Below are positions 15,800-24,817 of a DNA stretch of 64,000 nucleotides, piece by piece. The stretch lies in NCBI GenBank assembly GCA_036494815.1, contig DASXNV010000107.1, forward strand, positions 1 through 64,000, given 5' to 3'. Origin of the DNA: Poindextera sp036494815 (lineage in GTDB: Bacteria; Pseudomonadota; Alphaproteobacteria; Caulobacterales; Caulobacteraceae). Each line of letters starts with the position of its first letter. Positions within the stretch are counted from its first letter, which is position 1. The notes under the pieces are model-generated. The model saw only the letters and a list, made by a program, of their open reading frames with translations, was not told the origin of the DNA and did no database searches. A program made the translations under genes and the position numbers.

Positions 15800-17197
15800 A
15801 TGCAATACATCTCCACCCGGGGCGACAGCCCCCCTATCGGCTTTCTGGATGCGGTCCTGGCGGGCCTGGCCCCGGACGGCGGCCTCTATTCCCCGGCCGT
15901 CTGGCCCCTGCTGACCCAGGCGGAGATCGCGGGTCTCGCCGGCAAGCCCTATGCCGAGGTGGCCGCGGACATCCTGTCCAAATTCGCCGGTGACAGCATC
16001 AGCCGCGGCGACCTGGTGCGCATGACCACCGAGGCCTATGCCGGCTTCGACCATGCCGCCGTGGCCCCGCTCAAGCAGCTGGAACCCAATCTGTGGCTGC
16101 TGGAGCTGTTCCACGGCCCGACCCTGGCGTTCAAGGACGTGGCCATGCAGCTGCTCTCGCGGCTGTACGAGCACGCCCTGGCCTCCAAGGGGCGGACCAT
16201 GACCATCGTCTGCGCCACCTCGGGCGACACCGGCGGCGCGGCGGTGGAGGCCCTGCGCGGGCGCGACAATGTCCGTATCGTGGTGCTGTTTCCGGACGGG
16301 CGCATCAGCGAAGTGCAGCGACGGTTCATGACCACGGCGGCGGACGCCAATGTCCGCTGCCTGGCCGTCGACGGGACCTTTGACGACTGCCAGTCCATCG
16401 TCAAAGCCATGTTCCAGTCCCAGGGCTTCAAAGAGGCCGTGGACCTGTCCGGGGTCAATTCGATCAACTGGGCGCGGATCGCCGCTCAGGTGGTCTATTA
16501 TTTCACCGCCGCCGTGGCCCTGGGCGCGCCGCATCGGCCCGTGTCCTTCGCCGTGCCCACCGGCAATTTCGGCGACGCCTTCGCCGGCTATGCGGCCCAG
16601 CGCATGGGCCTGCCGATCGAGCGCATCATCCTGGCCACCAATGGCAACGACATCCTGGCCCGCGCCGTGCAGGACGGCCGCTACGCCCGCGGCCCGGTGC
16701 GCGAGACCCAGAGCCCGGCCATGGATATCGGCGTCGCCTCGAACTTCGAGCGGCTTTATTTTGAGGTGGTGGACCGCCAGGGCATGGAAACCGCCCGAGC
16801 CATGCGCGCCTTCGCCGAGGCCGGGGCTATCGACATCCCGCCCAAGGCCATGGGCGCCATCCGCGAACTGTTCGTCGGCGCCGGGATCAGCGAGGCCGAC
16901 ACCTCTAAGGCCATCGTCTCCACCCTCAACCAGACCGGCGAGCTGATCGACCCGCACACCGCCGTCGGCGTGGCCGCCGCCCATCGCCTGGGCGCTAAAC
17001 GCGCCTCGACGCCCCTGGTGGTGCTCTCCACCGCCCACGCCGCCAAGTTCCCCCAAGCGGTGGAGGCCGCGTCTGGACGCGCGCCGGCCATGCCCGCCGC
17101 CGCCCGCGGCCTCGCCGGCCGGCCCGAGCGGATCGACAAGGTGGCGGCGGACGTGGAGACGGTGATGGCCTATGTCCGTGACTTTGCGGGCGTCTAG
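15800..17197 (+). CDS. thrC: Threonine synthase
   Basis: A 465-residue PLP enzyme converting O-phospho-L-homoserine to threonine and phosphate. PLP binds Lys in GPTLAFKDVAMQ; the phosphate-binding loop is CATSGDTGGAAVEAL and the VPTGNFGDAFAGY motif is present. Length fits the long bacterial/yeast-type (ThrC-II) form. It starts immediately after the surf1 stop and overlaps the M16 protease gene by 26 bases. Confidence 0.96.
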   Translation: MQYISTRGDSPPIGFLDAVLAGLAPDGGLYSPAVWPLLTQAEIAGLAGKPYAEVAADILSKFAGDSISRGDLVRMTTEAYAGFDHAAVAPLKQLEPNLWLLELFHGPTLAFKDVAMQLLSRLYEHALASKGRTMTIVCATSGDTGGAAVEALRGRDNVRIVVLFPDGRISEVQRRFMTTAADANVRCLAVDGTFDDCQSIVKAMFQSQGFKEAVDLSGVNSINWARIAAQVVYYFTAAVALGAPHRPVSFAVPTGNFGDAFAGYAAQRMGLPIERIILATNGNDILARAVQDGRYARGPVRETQSPAMDIGVASNFERLYFEVVDRQGMETARAMRAFAEAGAIDIPPKAMGAIRELFVGAGISEADTSKAIVSTLNQTGELIDPHTAVGVAAAHRLGAKRASTPLVVLSTAHAAKFPQAVEAASGRAPAMPAAARGLAGRPERIDKVAADVETVMAYVRDFAGV

Positions 17198-18464
17198 TCA
17201 GATCCCCAAGATCCACCGCCTGGCCAATGGCGTGCGGGTGGTGTGCGACCCCATGCCCGGGCTGCAAACCCTGGCCCTGTCGGTGGCGGTAGGCCGCGGG
17301 GCGCGCTCGGAGACGCCGGAGCAGAACGGCTGGGCCCACCTTCTGGAGCACATGGTGTTCAAGGGCGCCGGCCAACGCTCGGCCCGGGACATTGTCGAGA
17401 CCATCGAGGCCGAAGGCGGCCAGATCAACGCCGCCACGGGGCACGAGCGCACCAGCTATCAGGTGCGCGCGCTACAGGGCGGTCTGCCGCTGGCCATGGA
17501 CGTGCTGTCCGATCTGGTGTTGCGCCCGACCCTGGACGCCGGCGACCTGGCCCGGGAAAAGCCGGTGATCTCGCAGGAGATCGCTGAGGCGGCCGACACG
17601 CCCGATGATCTGGTGTTCGAACTGGCCCAGGCCGCGGCCTTCAGTGGCCACGCCCTTGGCCGACCGATCCTGGGCACCGACGCCAGCGTGGGCGCGGCCA
17701 CGCAAGCCGCCCTGGCCGATTTCCACGCCAGCCTCTACGGCCCAGACGCCATCGTCGTCAGCGCCGCAGGGGCGGTGGACGAGGCCGAACTGCTCGATTT
17801 GGTCGAGCGCCGCTTCTGCGCGCCTGGCCAAGCGCCGCCGCCCGCGGCCAGCGGTCAGCCGACCTTCACCGGCGGCCAGGCGCCCGTCACCCGCGCGCTG
17901 GAACAGGCGCATCTGGTGCTGTTGTTGCCCGCGCCGGGCCTGCGCGATCCCGACTATTTCGCCCTGCGCCTGTTCGCCGAGATTCTCGGCGGCGGCATGT
18001 CATCGCGCCTGTTCCAGACCGTGCGTGAAGACCGAGGCCTAGCCTACGCCATCGACGCCTATGCCGACACCCATGCCGACACCGGCGTCCTGGGCGTCTA
18101 TGCCGGGGCTGCGGCCCAGGATGCGGTGGAGGCGGCCAAGCTGTGCGCCGGCCAGATCGAGGCCCTGATCGGCCATGTGGAGGACAGGGAGCTGGCCCGC
18201 GCCAAGGCCCAGCTGAAAGCCGCCACCTTCATGGCCCGAGAATCGGCCCTGGCCCGCGCCGAACAGGCCGCCAGTCAGGTGTTGGTGTTCGACCAGATCT
18301 TCAGCGTCGAAGAGACCTCCGCCGCCATCGACGCGGTGGAAACCGCGGACCTGCGCCGCCTGGGTCAAAGGATCCTGGCCCCCGGGGTTTGCGCCTGTGC
18401 GGTGCTGGGTCCCAAACGAGCGATGAAGGCTGGCGCGGCCTTCCAGACCGCCCTGTTCAATTGA
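17172..18464 (+). CDS. M16 family zinc metallopeptidase (processing-protease-like)
   Basis: A 430-residue single-copy M16 protein related to mitochondrial processing peptidase beta and PqqL/YmxG types. The inverted zinc motif HxxEH is intact (WAHLLEHMVFKGAGQ near residue 55), with the distal Glu region ISQEIAEAADTPDDLVFE. The second half contains the GGGMSSRLFQTVREDRGLAY motif, giving the usual two-domain clamshell. The start ATG lies within the end of thrC (MSVTLRASSQ), indicating coupling. There is no signal peptide, so it is probably cytoplasmic; the substrate is unknown. Confidence 0.92.
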   Translation: MSVTLRASSQIPKIHRLANGVRVVCDPMPGLQTLALSVAVGRGARSETPEQNGWAHLLEHMVFKGAGQRSARDIVETIEAEGGQINAATGHERTSYQVRALQGGLPLAMDVLSDLVLRPTLDAGDLAREKPVISQEIAEAADTPDDLVFELAQAAAFSGHALGRPILGTDASVGAATQAALADFHASLYGPDAIVVSAAGAVDEAELLDLVERRFCAPGQAPPPAASGQPTFTGGQAPVTRALEQAHLVLLLPAPGLRDPDYFALRLFAEILGGGMSSRLFQTVREDRGLAYAIDAYADTHADTGVLGVYAGAAAQDAVEAAKLCAGQIEALIGHVEDRELARAKAQLKAATFMARESALARAEQAASQVLVFDQIFSVEETSAAIDAVETADLRRLGQRILAPGVCACAVLGPKRAMKAGAAFQTALFN

Positions 18465-18542
18465 GCCGGCCGCTTTGTCTGTTCGCGCCATGTTTCCATG
18501 GTTTAAAAACATCCCTAAGCTGACCAGCGGGAGATAACGCCG

Positions 18543-19145
18543 ATGGCGCTGCTGGACTGGATGGCTCCGGAGGCGGGCCTACGCCTGGAGGCGGGTGGCG
18601 TCATGCTGCGCCCGCCGCGCGCCAGCGACTTCGCCGCCTGGTCTGACCTGCGCCGGCGCTCGCGCGCCTTCCTTCAACCTTGGGAGCCGACCTGGCCGAC
18701 GGACGATCTGTCCCGCGGAGCCTATCGGCGCCGACTCTTGGCCTATCAGCGCGACATGGATCTGGGCCAGGGCTATTCGTTCCTGGTTTTCCTCCCCGAA
18801 GACGACACCCTGGTCGGCGGCGTCACGCTATCCAACATCCGTCGCGGCGTCGCCCAGATGGGCACGATCGGCTATTGGGTCGGTGAACCCTTCGCGCGGC
18901 GGGGGTTCACCTTGGGCGCCGTGCGGGCCGTGATCGGTTTTTCCTTCGGCCGGTTGGGCCTGCACCGCCTGGAGGCGGCTTGTGTGCCGGAAAACGATCC
19001 GTCGCGTCGGCTGCTTCTGCGCGCCGGCTTCGACCTGGAGGGCCGGGCCAGCGGCTATCTGAAAATCAACGGCGCCTGGCGCGACCACCTGTTGTTCGGC
19101 CTGGTCCCCGCCGCGCCGGTCCCGCCCGAAAAATTTCGCGCCTGA
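18543..19145 (+). CDS. GNAT acetyltransferase, RimJ/RimL type
   Basis: A 200-residue GCN5-related N-acetyltransferase, closest in style to RimJ-type protein N-terminal acetyltransferases. It shows VMLRPPRASDFAAW, the acetyl-CoA pyrophosphate loop IGYWVGEPFARRGFTLGAV, and the C-terminal LHRLEAACVPENDPSRRLL followed by GFDLEGRASGYLKINGAW. It begins 78 bases after the M16 protease in the same direction. The acceptor is likely the alpha-amine of a ribosomal protein; this is family inference. Confidence 0.88.
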   Translation: MALLDWMAPEAGLRLEAGGVMLRPPRASDFAAWSDLRRRSRAFLQPWEPTWPTDDLSRGAYRRRLLAYQRDMDLGQGYSFLVFLPEDDTLVGGVTLSNIRRGVAQMGTIGYWVGEPFARRGFTLGAVRAVIGFSFGRLGLHRLEAACVPENDPSRRLLLRAGFDLEGRASGYLKINGAWRDHLLFGLVPAAPVPPEKFRA

Positions 19146-19267
19146 AAGTCGGCCAGAATCGCCATCTGCACCCGCTGATGGTCAAAACTTAAGGTTTACC
19201 GGGTAAGTCCTGTGAGCGCGGGGCTGGAAACGCACCGCTAGTCAGCAAAACGCGGCGCAGGCACAGG

Positions 19268-20947
19268 ATGGCATTAGGGTCGAAAGACCGATTTGTCTGG
19301 GACACCACGATGGCTCTGGAGGCTCTTGGAGCCGCCCAGGTCGTTCTGTGGACCTGGGACCCCGAGAGCGACAAGCTCCGGTTCACGGGGGCCGCCCGCG
19401 CCCTCGGGCTGTCGCCATTGGCGCCGGAATGCGCCTCCACCGCCGCCTACGCCCTTTGTCTGCCGCAGGATCGCGCGCTGATGGAGCGGGTGCTGACCGT
19501 GCGCCCGCCCGGCAGCGAGATCGGCGCCCGGGTGCGCATGCGCGGCGGAGAGACCTGCATCTGGCGCGGCGAATGGCTGGAGGAGGGCGGAGTCCGCGCC
19601 TCCGGCGTGATCGTGCCTGAGTCCAAATTCGCCGCCAGCAACAAGGACATTCTGACCGGCCTGCTGGACCGTCGCAGTTTCATCGCCCAGGCCCGGCTGC
19701 AATTGCGCACCCCCGGCGACTACACCCTGGTGGTGGCCGACCTCGATCGCCTGCGTCGCCTGAACGAGGCCCTGGGCCACGAGCGCGCCGACTTAGTGCT
19801 GGCCGCGCTTGGTTCGCGCCTGGCCGCCGCCTTCCCGCCGGGGGCCATCATGGCCCGGGTGGGTGAGGATGAATTCGCCGCCATGGTGTCCGGCGACCTC
19901 GAACGTCCGGCCGAAGTCATGCGCGCGTCTCTAGAGCAGCCGCTGCGCATCGCCGGCTTCGACATCGTGCCGACCTTGTCCATAGGCGCGGTGAGCGCCG
20001 AAGGCGGCGCCGACGCTCCGGAAGCGGCCGAGCTTCTGCGTCGCGCAGAACTGGCTGTGGAAAGCGCCAAGGCCGCCGGCCGCGGCGGCGCCGCCGCCTA
20101 TGGCCGCGCCTTGGAAACGGACGGATTGTCGCGCCTGGCGATGGAATCCGACCTTCGCGGGGCCATCGGCCGCGGCGAGATCGTGCCCTATTACCAGCCG
20201 GTGGTGCGTCTGCAGACCGGCGCCATTTCCGGCTTCGAAGCCCTGGCCCGCTGGCGCCACCCCCGCCGCGGTCTGATCGCCCCAGATCAGTTCTTGCCCC
20301 TATGCGATGAGATGGGTCTGCTGGTCGAGCTGGGCGCCCACATGATGCGGGCCTCGGCCCTGCAACTGGCCGAATGGCGGCGCAACCACCACGCGGCCGG
20401 CGAGATCACCGTCAGCGTCAACCTGTCGGTGGGCGAGATCGATCGTCCGAATCTGGTGCGCGACCTCAGCGAGCTTCTGGCCGAAACCGGCCTGCCGCGC
20501 GGGGCGCTGAAGCTGGAGATCACCGAAAGCGACATCATGCGCGATCCGGAACAGGCCGCGGTGATCCTGCGCAAGTTGCGCGAGGCCGGCGCTGGACTGG
20601 CCCTGGACGATTTCGGCACCGGCTTCTCGTCCCTGTCCTACCTGACGCGCCTGCCCTTCGACACCTTGAAGATCGACCGCTATTTCGTCCGCACCATGGG
20701 CTCCAACGAGGGCTCGGCCAAGATCGTGCGCTCGGTGGTCAATCTGGGCCGGGATCTGTCGCTGGAGGTGGTGGCCGAGGGCGTGGAGAATGCGGTCATG
20801 GCCCGCTATCTGCTGGATCTCGGCTGTGACTACGGTCAGGGCTTCGGCTATGCGCCGGCCCTATCGGCCCAGGAAGCGGAAGTCTATCTCAACGAGAGCT
20901 ACGCCGACGGGACCGCCCCAGTGAAGCTGCGCAGCTCGGCAGGTTAG
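19268..20947 (+). CDS. pdeA: Cyclic-di-GMP phosphodiesterase with GEDEF domain (PdeA-like)
   Basis: A 559-residue protein with an N-terminal PAS-like region (about 15-120), a degenerate GGDEF domain (125-285) and an EAL domain (290-545). The active-site signature is GEDEF at 199-203, as in Caulobacter crescentus PdeA (CC3396), where the GGDEF-like domain binds GTP and allosterically stimulates c-di-GMP hydrolysis. The EAL catalytic set looks complete: FEALARWRHP (324-326 is EAL), SVNLS, LEITESD, LDDFGTGFSSLSYL, TLKID and VVAEGVEN. Caulobacter PdeA is degraded by ClpXP at the swarmer-to-stalked transition; the tail here ends RSSAG. Orthology is inferred from architecture and the GEDEF variant. 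Its stop overlaps the convergent yqgE end by 4 bases. Confidence 0.88.
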   Translation: MALGSKDRFVWDTTMALEALGAAQVVLWTWDPESDKLRFTGAARALGLSPLAPECASTAAYALCLPQDRALMERVLTVRPPGSEIGARVRMRGGETCIWRGEWLEEGGVRASGVIVPESKFAASNKDILTGLLDRRSFIAQARLQLRTPGDYTLVVADLDRLRRLNEALGHERADLVLAALGSRLAAAFPPGAIMARVGEDEFAAMVSGDLERPAEVMRASLEQPLRIAGFDIVPTLSIGAVSAEGGADAPEAAELLRRAELAVESAKAAGRGGAAAYGRALETDGLSRLAMESDLRGAIGRGEIVPYYQPVVRLQTGAISGFEALARWRHPRRGLIAPDQFLPLCDEMGLLVELGAHMMRASALQLAEWRRNHHAAGEITVSVNLSVGEIDRPNLVRDLSELLAETGLPRGALKLEITESDIMRDPEQAAVILRKLREAGAGLALDDFGTGFSSLSYLTRLPFDTLKIDRYFVRTMGSNEGSAKIVRSVVNLGRDLSLEVVAEGVENAVMARYLLDLGCDYGQGFGYAPALSAQEAEVYLNESYADGTAPVKLRSSAG

Positions 20948-21540
20948 GCCCGCCCGGCCTGCCCTGACAATTGTTCGGCGCTGACTCCGAGCCGCGCCAG
21001 GGCCTGGGACCATTTGTGGTCGTAGTCGTGGCTGAACAGCAGGGCCTCGTCCGGTTCGCAGGTCAGCCAGACATTGTCGCGGATTTCACGCTCCAACTGT
21101 CCCGCCCCCCACCCCGAATAGCCCAGGGCCAGGATCGCCCGGCGCGGCCGGCGGGCCGGGTCGGCCATGGCCTCCAGCACGTCGCGGGTAGCGGTGAGGG
21201 CGATGCCGTCGCCGATCTTGGCGGTGCTGTCAGCGTTGAGATAGTCGTCGGTGTGCAGGACGAAGCCGCGTTCGCGCTCCACCGGGCCGCCGATCAGCAC
21301 CGGCTCCGGCGGCGCATCCGCCGCCGCATTGACCCCCAGGCGCTCAAGTAGGTCGGGCGAGGTCAGGCCGTCGATCGGGCGATTGACCACCAGCCCCATG
21401 GCGTGACCGGAATCGTGGGCGCAGATCAGAATTACGGCCCGCTCGAACCGGGGATCGCCGATGCCGGGCATGGCGATCAGGGCCCGGCCGGTCAGAAACT
21501 CGGCGGCGCATTCCGGCTCAACATGGTCGCTCGCGGGCAT
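20944..21540 (-). CDS. YqgE/AlgH family protein (UPF0301)
   Basis: A 198-residue UPF0301 protein. Family signatures are LTGRALIAMPGIGDPRFERAV near the N-terminus, GLVVNRPI, VLIGGPVERERGFVLH, LALGYSGWGAGQLEREI and the WL...LLF segment. The function remains uncertain; AlgH has been linked to alginate regulation in Pseudomonas. It is convergent with pdeA and overlaps it by 4 bases. It is divergent from the peroxiredoxin gene. Confidence 0.93.
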   Translation of the reverse strand: MPASDHVEPECAAEFLTGRALIAMPGIGDPRFERAVILICAHDSGHAMGLVVNRPIDGLTSPDLLERLGVNAAADAPPEPVLIGGPVERERGFVLHTDDYLNADSTAKIGDGIALTATRDVLEAMADPARRPRRAILALGYSGWGAGQLEREIRDNVWLTCEPDEALLFSHDYDHKWSQALARLGVSAEQLSGQAGRA

Positions 21541-21667
21541 CGGCCATGATTGACGCGTCGTTGCGGCCTATTCAAGGCTCCTGTGGGCTTGGCGGCGCCC
21601 GTCATACCCCATATCAGTTCGCGGGCCGCCCGAACCGGGGGCTGAGATCTGGACAGGGAGACGCCCC

Positions 21668-22150
21668 ATGGCGATCAAGGCTGGCGATACGTTGCCGCAA
21701 GCAAACTTCATGACCTTCACCGCCGATGGCCCGGCGCCGCTTTCCAGCGACGCCCTGTTCAAGGGCAAGACCGTGGCGCTCTTCGCGGTGCCCGGCGCCT
21801 TCACCCCCACCTGCTCGGCCAAGCACCTGCCGGGCTTCAAGCAACATGCCGCAGAACTGAAAGCCAAGGGAGTCGACACCATAGCCTGTGTCTCGGTCAA
21901 CGACGTGTTCGTGATGAAGGCCTGGGCCAAGGATCAGGGCATCACCGACGAAGTCCTGATGCTGGCTGACGGCAATGGCGATTTCACCAAGGCCCTGGGC
22001 CTGGAGCTGGACGGAACCAAGTTCGGCATGGGCGCGCGCTCGCAGCGCTATTCGCTGGTGGCCAAGGATGGTGTGGTCGAGCAGCTGAATGTGGAGCAGG
22101 GCGGCGAGTTCAAGGTCTCGTCGGCGGACTATCTGCTCGAGCATATCTGA
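21668..22150 (+). CDS. Peroxiredoxin (Prx5/AhpE-like)
   Basis: A 160-residue thiol peroxidase reducing H2O2 and organic peroxides. The peroxidatic Cys is in the canonical VPGAFTPTCSAKHLPGF motif (near residue 46), with conserved FVMKAWAKD and the GARSQRYSLVAKDGVVEQLN segment of the Prx5 group. No glutaredoxin fusion is present, so glutathione/glutaredoxin from elsewhere would be the reductant. The ATG follows a GGGAG-like site. It is convergent with the acyl-CoA dehydrogenase across a shared hairpin. Confidence 0.95.
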   Translation: MAIKAGDTLPQANFMTFTADGPAPLSSDALFKGKTVALFAVPGAFTPTCSAKHLPGFKQHAAELKAKGVDTIACVSVNDVFVMKAWAKDQGITDEVLMLADGNGDFTKALGLELDGTKFGMGARSQRYSLVAKDGVVEQLNVEQGGEFKVSSADYLLEHI

Positions 22151-22157
22151 CCCAGGA

Positions 22158-22190
22158 CAGCCTCCTCTGTTCGCTGGGCGCAGGAGGCTG
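22158..22190. terminator. Bidirectional terminator hairpin
   Basis: Perfect 9-base inverted repeat CAGCCTCCT (22158-22166)/AGGAGGCTG (22182-22190) with a 15-base loop, placed exactly between the two convergent stop codons (peroxiredoxin and acyl-CoA dehydrogenase). Confidence 0.6.
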
Positions 22191-22197
22191 CAGGGAT

Positions 22198-23961
22198 CTA
22201 CCCCAACATCTGCGCCGTCATCGCCTCCAGCCCGTGTGCGCCAACGGTGATGGAGGCGACCGCGCTTGGCGCCTGGGCCAACAACGTATCGGCATAGTAG
22301 GACGCGAGAATGCGGCGGCGCTTGGCGTCGTCACCATCGGTGTCCTTGGCCGTGGCCGCCAGGGCGCCCTTGGCCAGCAGCCAGCCCCCAATCACATCGC
22401 CCGCCAGTTTCAGATAGGGCGTAGCCCCCGCCAGAGCGTCGGGCCCAGCGTGCTCGCCCAACCAGGCCGTGGCGGCCAGTAGCGCGTCAATGGCGTGGTC
22501 CAGGCGCTGGCCCAGTCCGTCGAGATAGGGGTTCGAGTTCCCGATCAGATCCATGGTCGTGGCGCGCATGTCGTGGATCAAGGCCTCGATCCCGCCGCCG
22601 CCGCCCGGGGCTAGCTTGCGGCCGACCAGGTCGATCGCCTGGACGCCATTTGTGCCCTCATAGATCGGCGCGATGCGGGCGTCGCGATAGTGCTGGGCCG
22701 CGCCGGTCTCTTCGATGAAGCCCATGCCGCCATGAATCTGCACGCCCAGGGAGGCGACCTCGACGCCGATATCGGTGGACCAGGCCTTGGCGATAGGCGT
22801 CAGCACCTCTTCGCGCAGGGCCGCGGCGGCGCGCTCGGCCTCATCGGTGGCGTAGCGCGCCAGGTCGGCGTTGACGGCGGTCAAGAGGCAGATTGAGCGC
22901 GCCGCCTCGATCCGCGCCTTCATGGCCACCAGGGTGCGGCGCACGTCCGGATGATCGAAGATCGGCGCCGGAGCCTCGCCGGTCCAGGCCGAGCGGCCCT
23001 GACGCCGCTCCAGGGCGTAGGCCAGGGCCTGTTGATAGGCGCGCTCGGCGATGCCGACCCCTTGCGCGCCCACATTCAAGCGCGCCGCATTCATCATGGT
23101 GAACATATGAGCCAGGCCCTTGTTCGGCTCGCCCACCAGTTCGGCCGTGGCCCCCTCGAACAGCATGATGCAGGTGGGCGAGGCGTTGATGCCCAGCTTG
23201 TGCTCGATACCGCCGGGCCGCAGGGCGTTCATTTCGCCCAGGGCGCCGTCATCGCCCACCAGGCGCTTGGGAGCCAGGAACAGAGAAATGCCGCGGCTGC
23301 CATTGGGCGCGTCCGGGAGGCGAGCCAGCACCAAGTGGACGATATTGTCAGCCACGTCGTGGTCGCCCCAGGTGATGAAGATTTTCTGCCCATGCAGCCG
23401 ATAGCCGCCGCTTCCATCGGGCTCGGCGCGGGTGGTCAGGGTTCCCAGGTCCGAGCCCGACTGCGGTTCGGTCAGGTTCATGGCTCCGGTCCAGGCGCCG
23501 GAGATCATATTGGGCAGATAGGTGGCCTTTTGCGCCGCGGTGCCATGGGCGTGGATCGCCTCGATGGCGCCTTGGGTCAGCATGGGACAGAGGCTGAAGG
23601 CCATGTTGGCGGCGTGCATCATCTCGAACACCGCCAGTTCCAGGGCCTTGGGTAGGCCCTGGCCGCCAAATTCGGGGTCGGCGGCCAAGCTGGTCCAGCC
23701 GCCCTCGGAAAAGGCCCTGTAGGCCTCCGCAAAGCCCGGCGCGGCGGTGACCTTGCCGTTCTGATAAAGGGCGCCGGCCTTGTCGCCTGATCGGTTCAAA
23801 GGCGCCAGGATGTCCGAGGCTATGGCGCCGGCCGCCTCCAGCACCGCCGAGATGGTTTCGTGGTCCAGCTCGGCGAAGGCCTTAGTCTGGGTCAGCCGAT
23901 CGATCTCGATCACCTCGGTCAGGGTGAACATCAGATCGCGCACCGGGGCGTTGAAGGACAT
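22198..23961 (-). CDS. Acyl-CoA dehydrogenase (DmdC-like, long form)
   Basis: A 587-residue flavoprotein introducing a trans-2 double bond into acyl-CoA. Features are an N-terminal extension of about 50 residues, MNLTEPQSGSDLGTLTTRA and KIFITWGDHD (FAD/substrate contacts), and the catalytic Glu in APIYEGTNGVQAIDLVGRK. A C-terminal extension of about 110 residues is typical of the 580-600 residue class that includes 3-methylmercaptopropionyl-CoA dehydrogenase DmdC and AidB-distant long-chain enzymes. Substrate cannot be assigned. There are no beta-oxidation partners next to it. Confidence 0.92.
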   Translation of the reverse strand: MSFNAPVRDLMFTLTEVIEIDRLTQTKAFAELDHETISAVLEAAGAIASDILAPLNRSGDKAGALYQNGKVTAAPGFAEAYRAFSEGGWTSLAADPEFGGQGLPKALELAVFEMMHAANMAFSLCPMLTQGAIEAIHAHGTAAQKATYLPNMISGAWTGAMNLTEPQSGSDLGTLTTRAEPDGSGGYRLHGQKIFITWGDHDVADNIVHLVLARLPDAPNGSRGISLFLAPKRLVGDDGALGEMNALRPGGIEHKLGINASPTCIMLFEGATAELVGEPNKGLAHMFTMMNAARLNVGAQGVGIAERAYQQALAYALERRQGRSAWTGEAPAPIFDHPDVRRTLVAMKARIEAARSICLLTAVNADLARYATDEAERAAAALREEVLTPIAKAWSTDIGVEVASLGVQIHGGMGFIEETGAAQHYRDARIAPIYEGTNGVQAIDLVGRKLAPGGGGGIEALIHDMRATTMDLIGNSNPYLDGLGQRLDHAIDALLAATAWLGEHAGPDALAGATPYLKLAGDVIGGWLLAKGALAATAKDTDGDDAKRRRILASYYADTLLAQAPSAVASITVGAHGLEAMTAQMLG

Positions 23962-24123
23962 GGCCGTCTCCGAAGGTTTCGACCGGTTCTAGGGGGTCAG
24001 GTCGGTGGGGCCAAGGCTTGGGCGCATGGCGCTATCACAGCTTCGTGAATGGTCGCATTTTTGGCGCCCGAGGCTCGTCTTCATGATCAGGCTTCTCACG
24101 TCTGACCCCGCCCCGGAGTTTCA

Positions 24124-24723
24124 ATGGTTCGCGCCGGCCTCGCCCTCATCCTCGCTCTTATCGCCGGCCCCGCCCTGGCCGACATCACGCCGCCAAACCA
24201 GGATCCGGCTGCGGCGCCGGCCGGGACCTACGCGGCCGACAAGCGCCATGTGAGCGTCGTGGCCAAGGTCAGCCATATGGGCATGTCGGACTACACCATG
24301 CGTTTCGACCGGGTGGACGCCCAGTTCGCCTTCGATCCGGCCCAGCCCGAGGCGTCCAAGATCACCGTCACCATCGACGCCGCCTCGCTGGATGTGGGCG
24401 AGGACAAGCTCGACAAGCAGTTCGCCAATGAGTTCCTGGGCGCCGAGGCCCATCCCCAGATCACCTTTGTCTCCACGGCCATCCAACGCACGGACGCCAC
24501 CCACGGCACGGTCACGGGCGACCTGACTCTCGATGGGGTGACCCAGCCGGTCAGCCTGGCGGTGACCTTCAATGGCTATGGCTCCAGCCTGATCGGCGGT
24601 CGACGCATGGGCTTTTCCGCCACCGGCGACCTCAAGCGGTCTGACTTCGGTTCCAAGGCCTGGCTGAGCCTGGTGGGCGATCAGGTGCATCTGATCATCG
24701 AGGCCGAGTTCACCCACCAATAG
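24124..24723 (+). CDS. YceI family periplasmic protein
   Basis: A 199-residue secreted lipocalin-like protein binding polyisoprenoid or similar lipids. It has a signal peptide MVRAGLALILALIAGPALA, then YAADKRHVSVVAKVSHMGMS, the family stretch ASLDVGEDKLDKQFANEFLG, HPQITFVSTAI and GDLTLDGVTQPVSLAVTF. In other bacteria YceI proteins are linked to acid or high-pH stress and quinone trafficking. It stands alone, 94 bases before the Sua5-type gene. Confidence 0.93.
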   Translation: MVRAGLALILALIAGPALADITPPNQDPAAAPAGTYAADKRHVSVVAKVSHMGMSDYTMRFDRVDAQFAFDPAQPEASKITVTIDAASLDVGEDKLDKQFANEFLGAEAHPQITFVSTAIQRTDATHGTVTGDLTLDGVTQPVSLAVTFNGYGSSLIGGRRMGFSATGDLKRSDFGSKAWLSLVGDQVHLIIEAEFTHQ

Positions 24724-24817
24724 GCCGGCGCCCTTCACCTGGGCGCTCACGGGTGATAGGGCCGCCGGGAACGCGCGATCACGCCTTGGGCGCCGCGCCC
24801 GGCGGGGACGATGGCTG

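Noticed and set aside
14915..17056. 713-codon open frame antisense to surf1 and thrC
   Set aside because: Low-complexity Gly/Gln/Arg/His composition and full overlap with well-recognised genes on the other strand.
19180..19210. Possible CtrA box upstream of pdeA (TTAAGG...TTTACC)
   Set aside because: Only one half resembles TTAA-N7-TTAA; the second half-site is missing.
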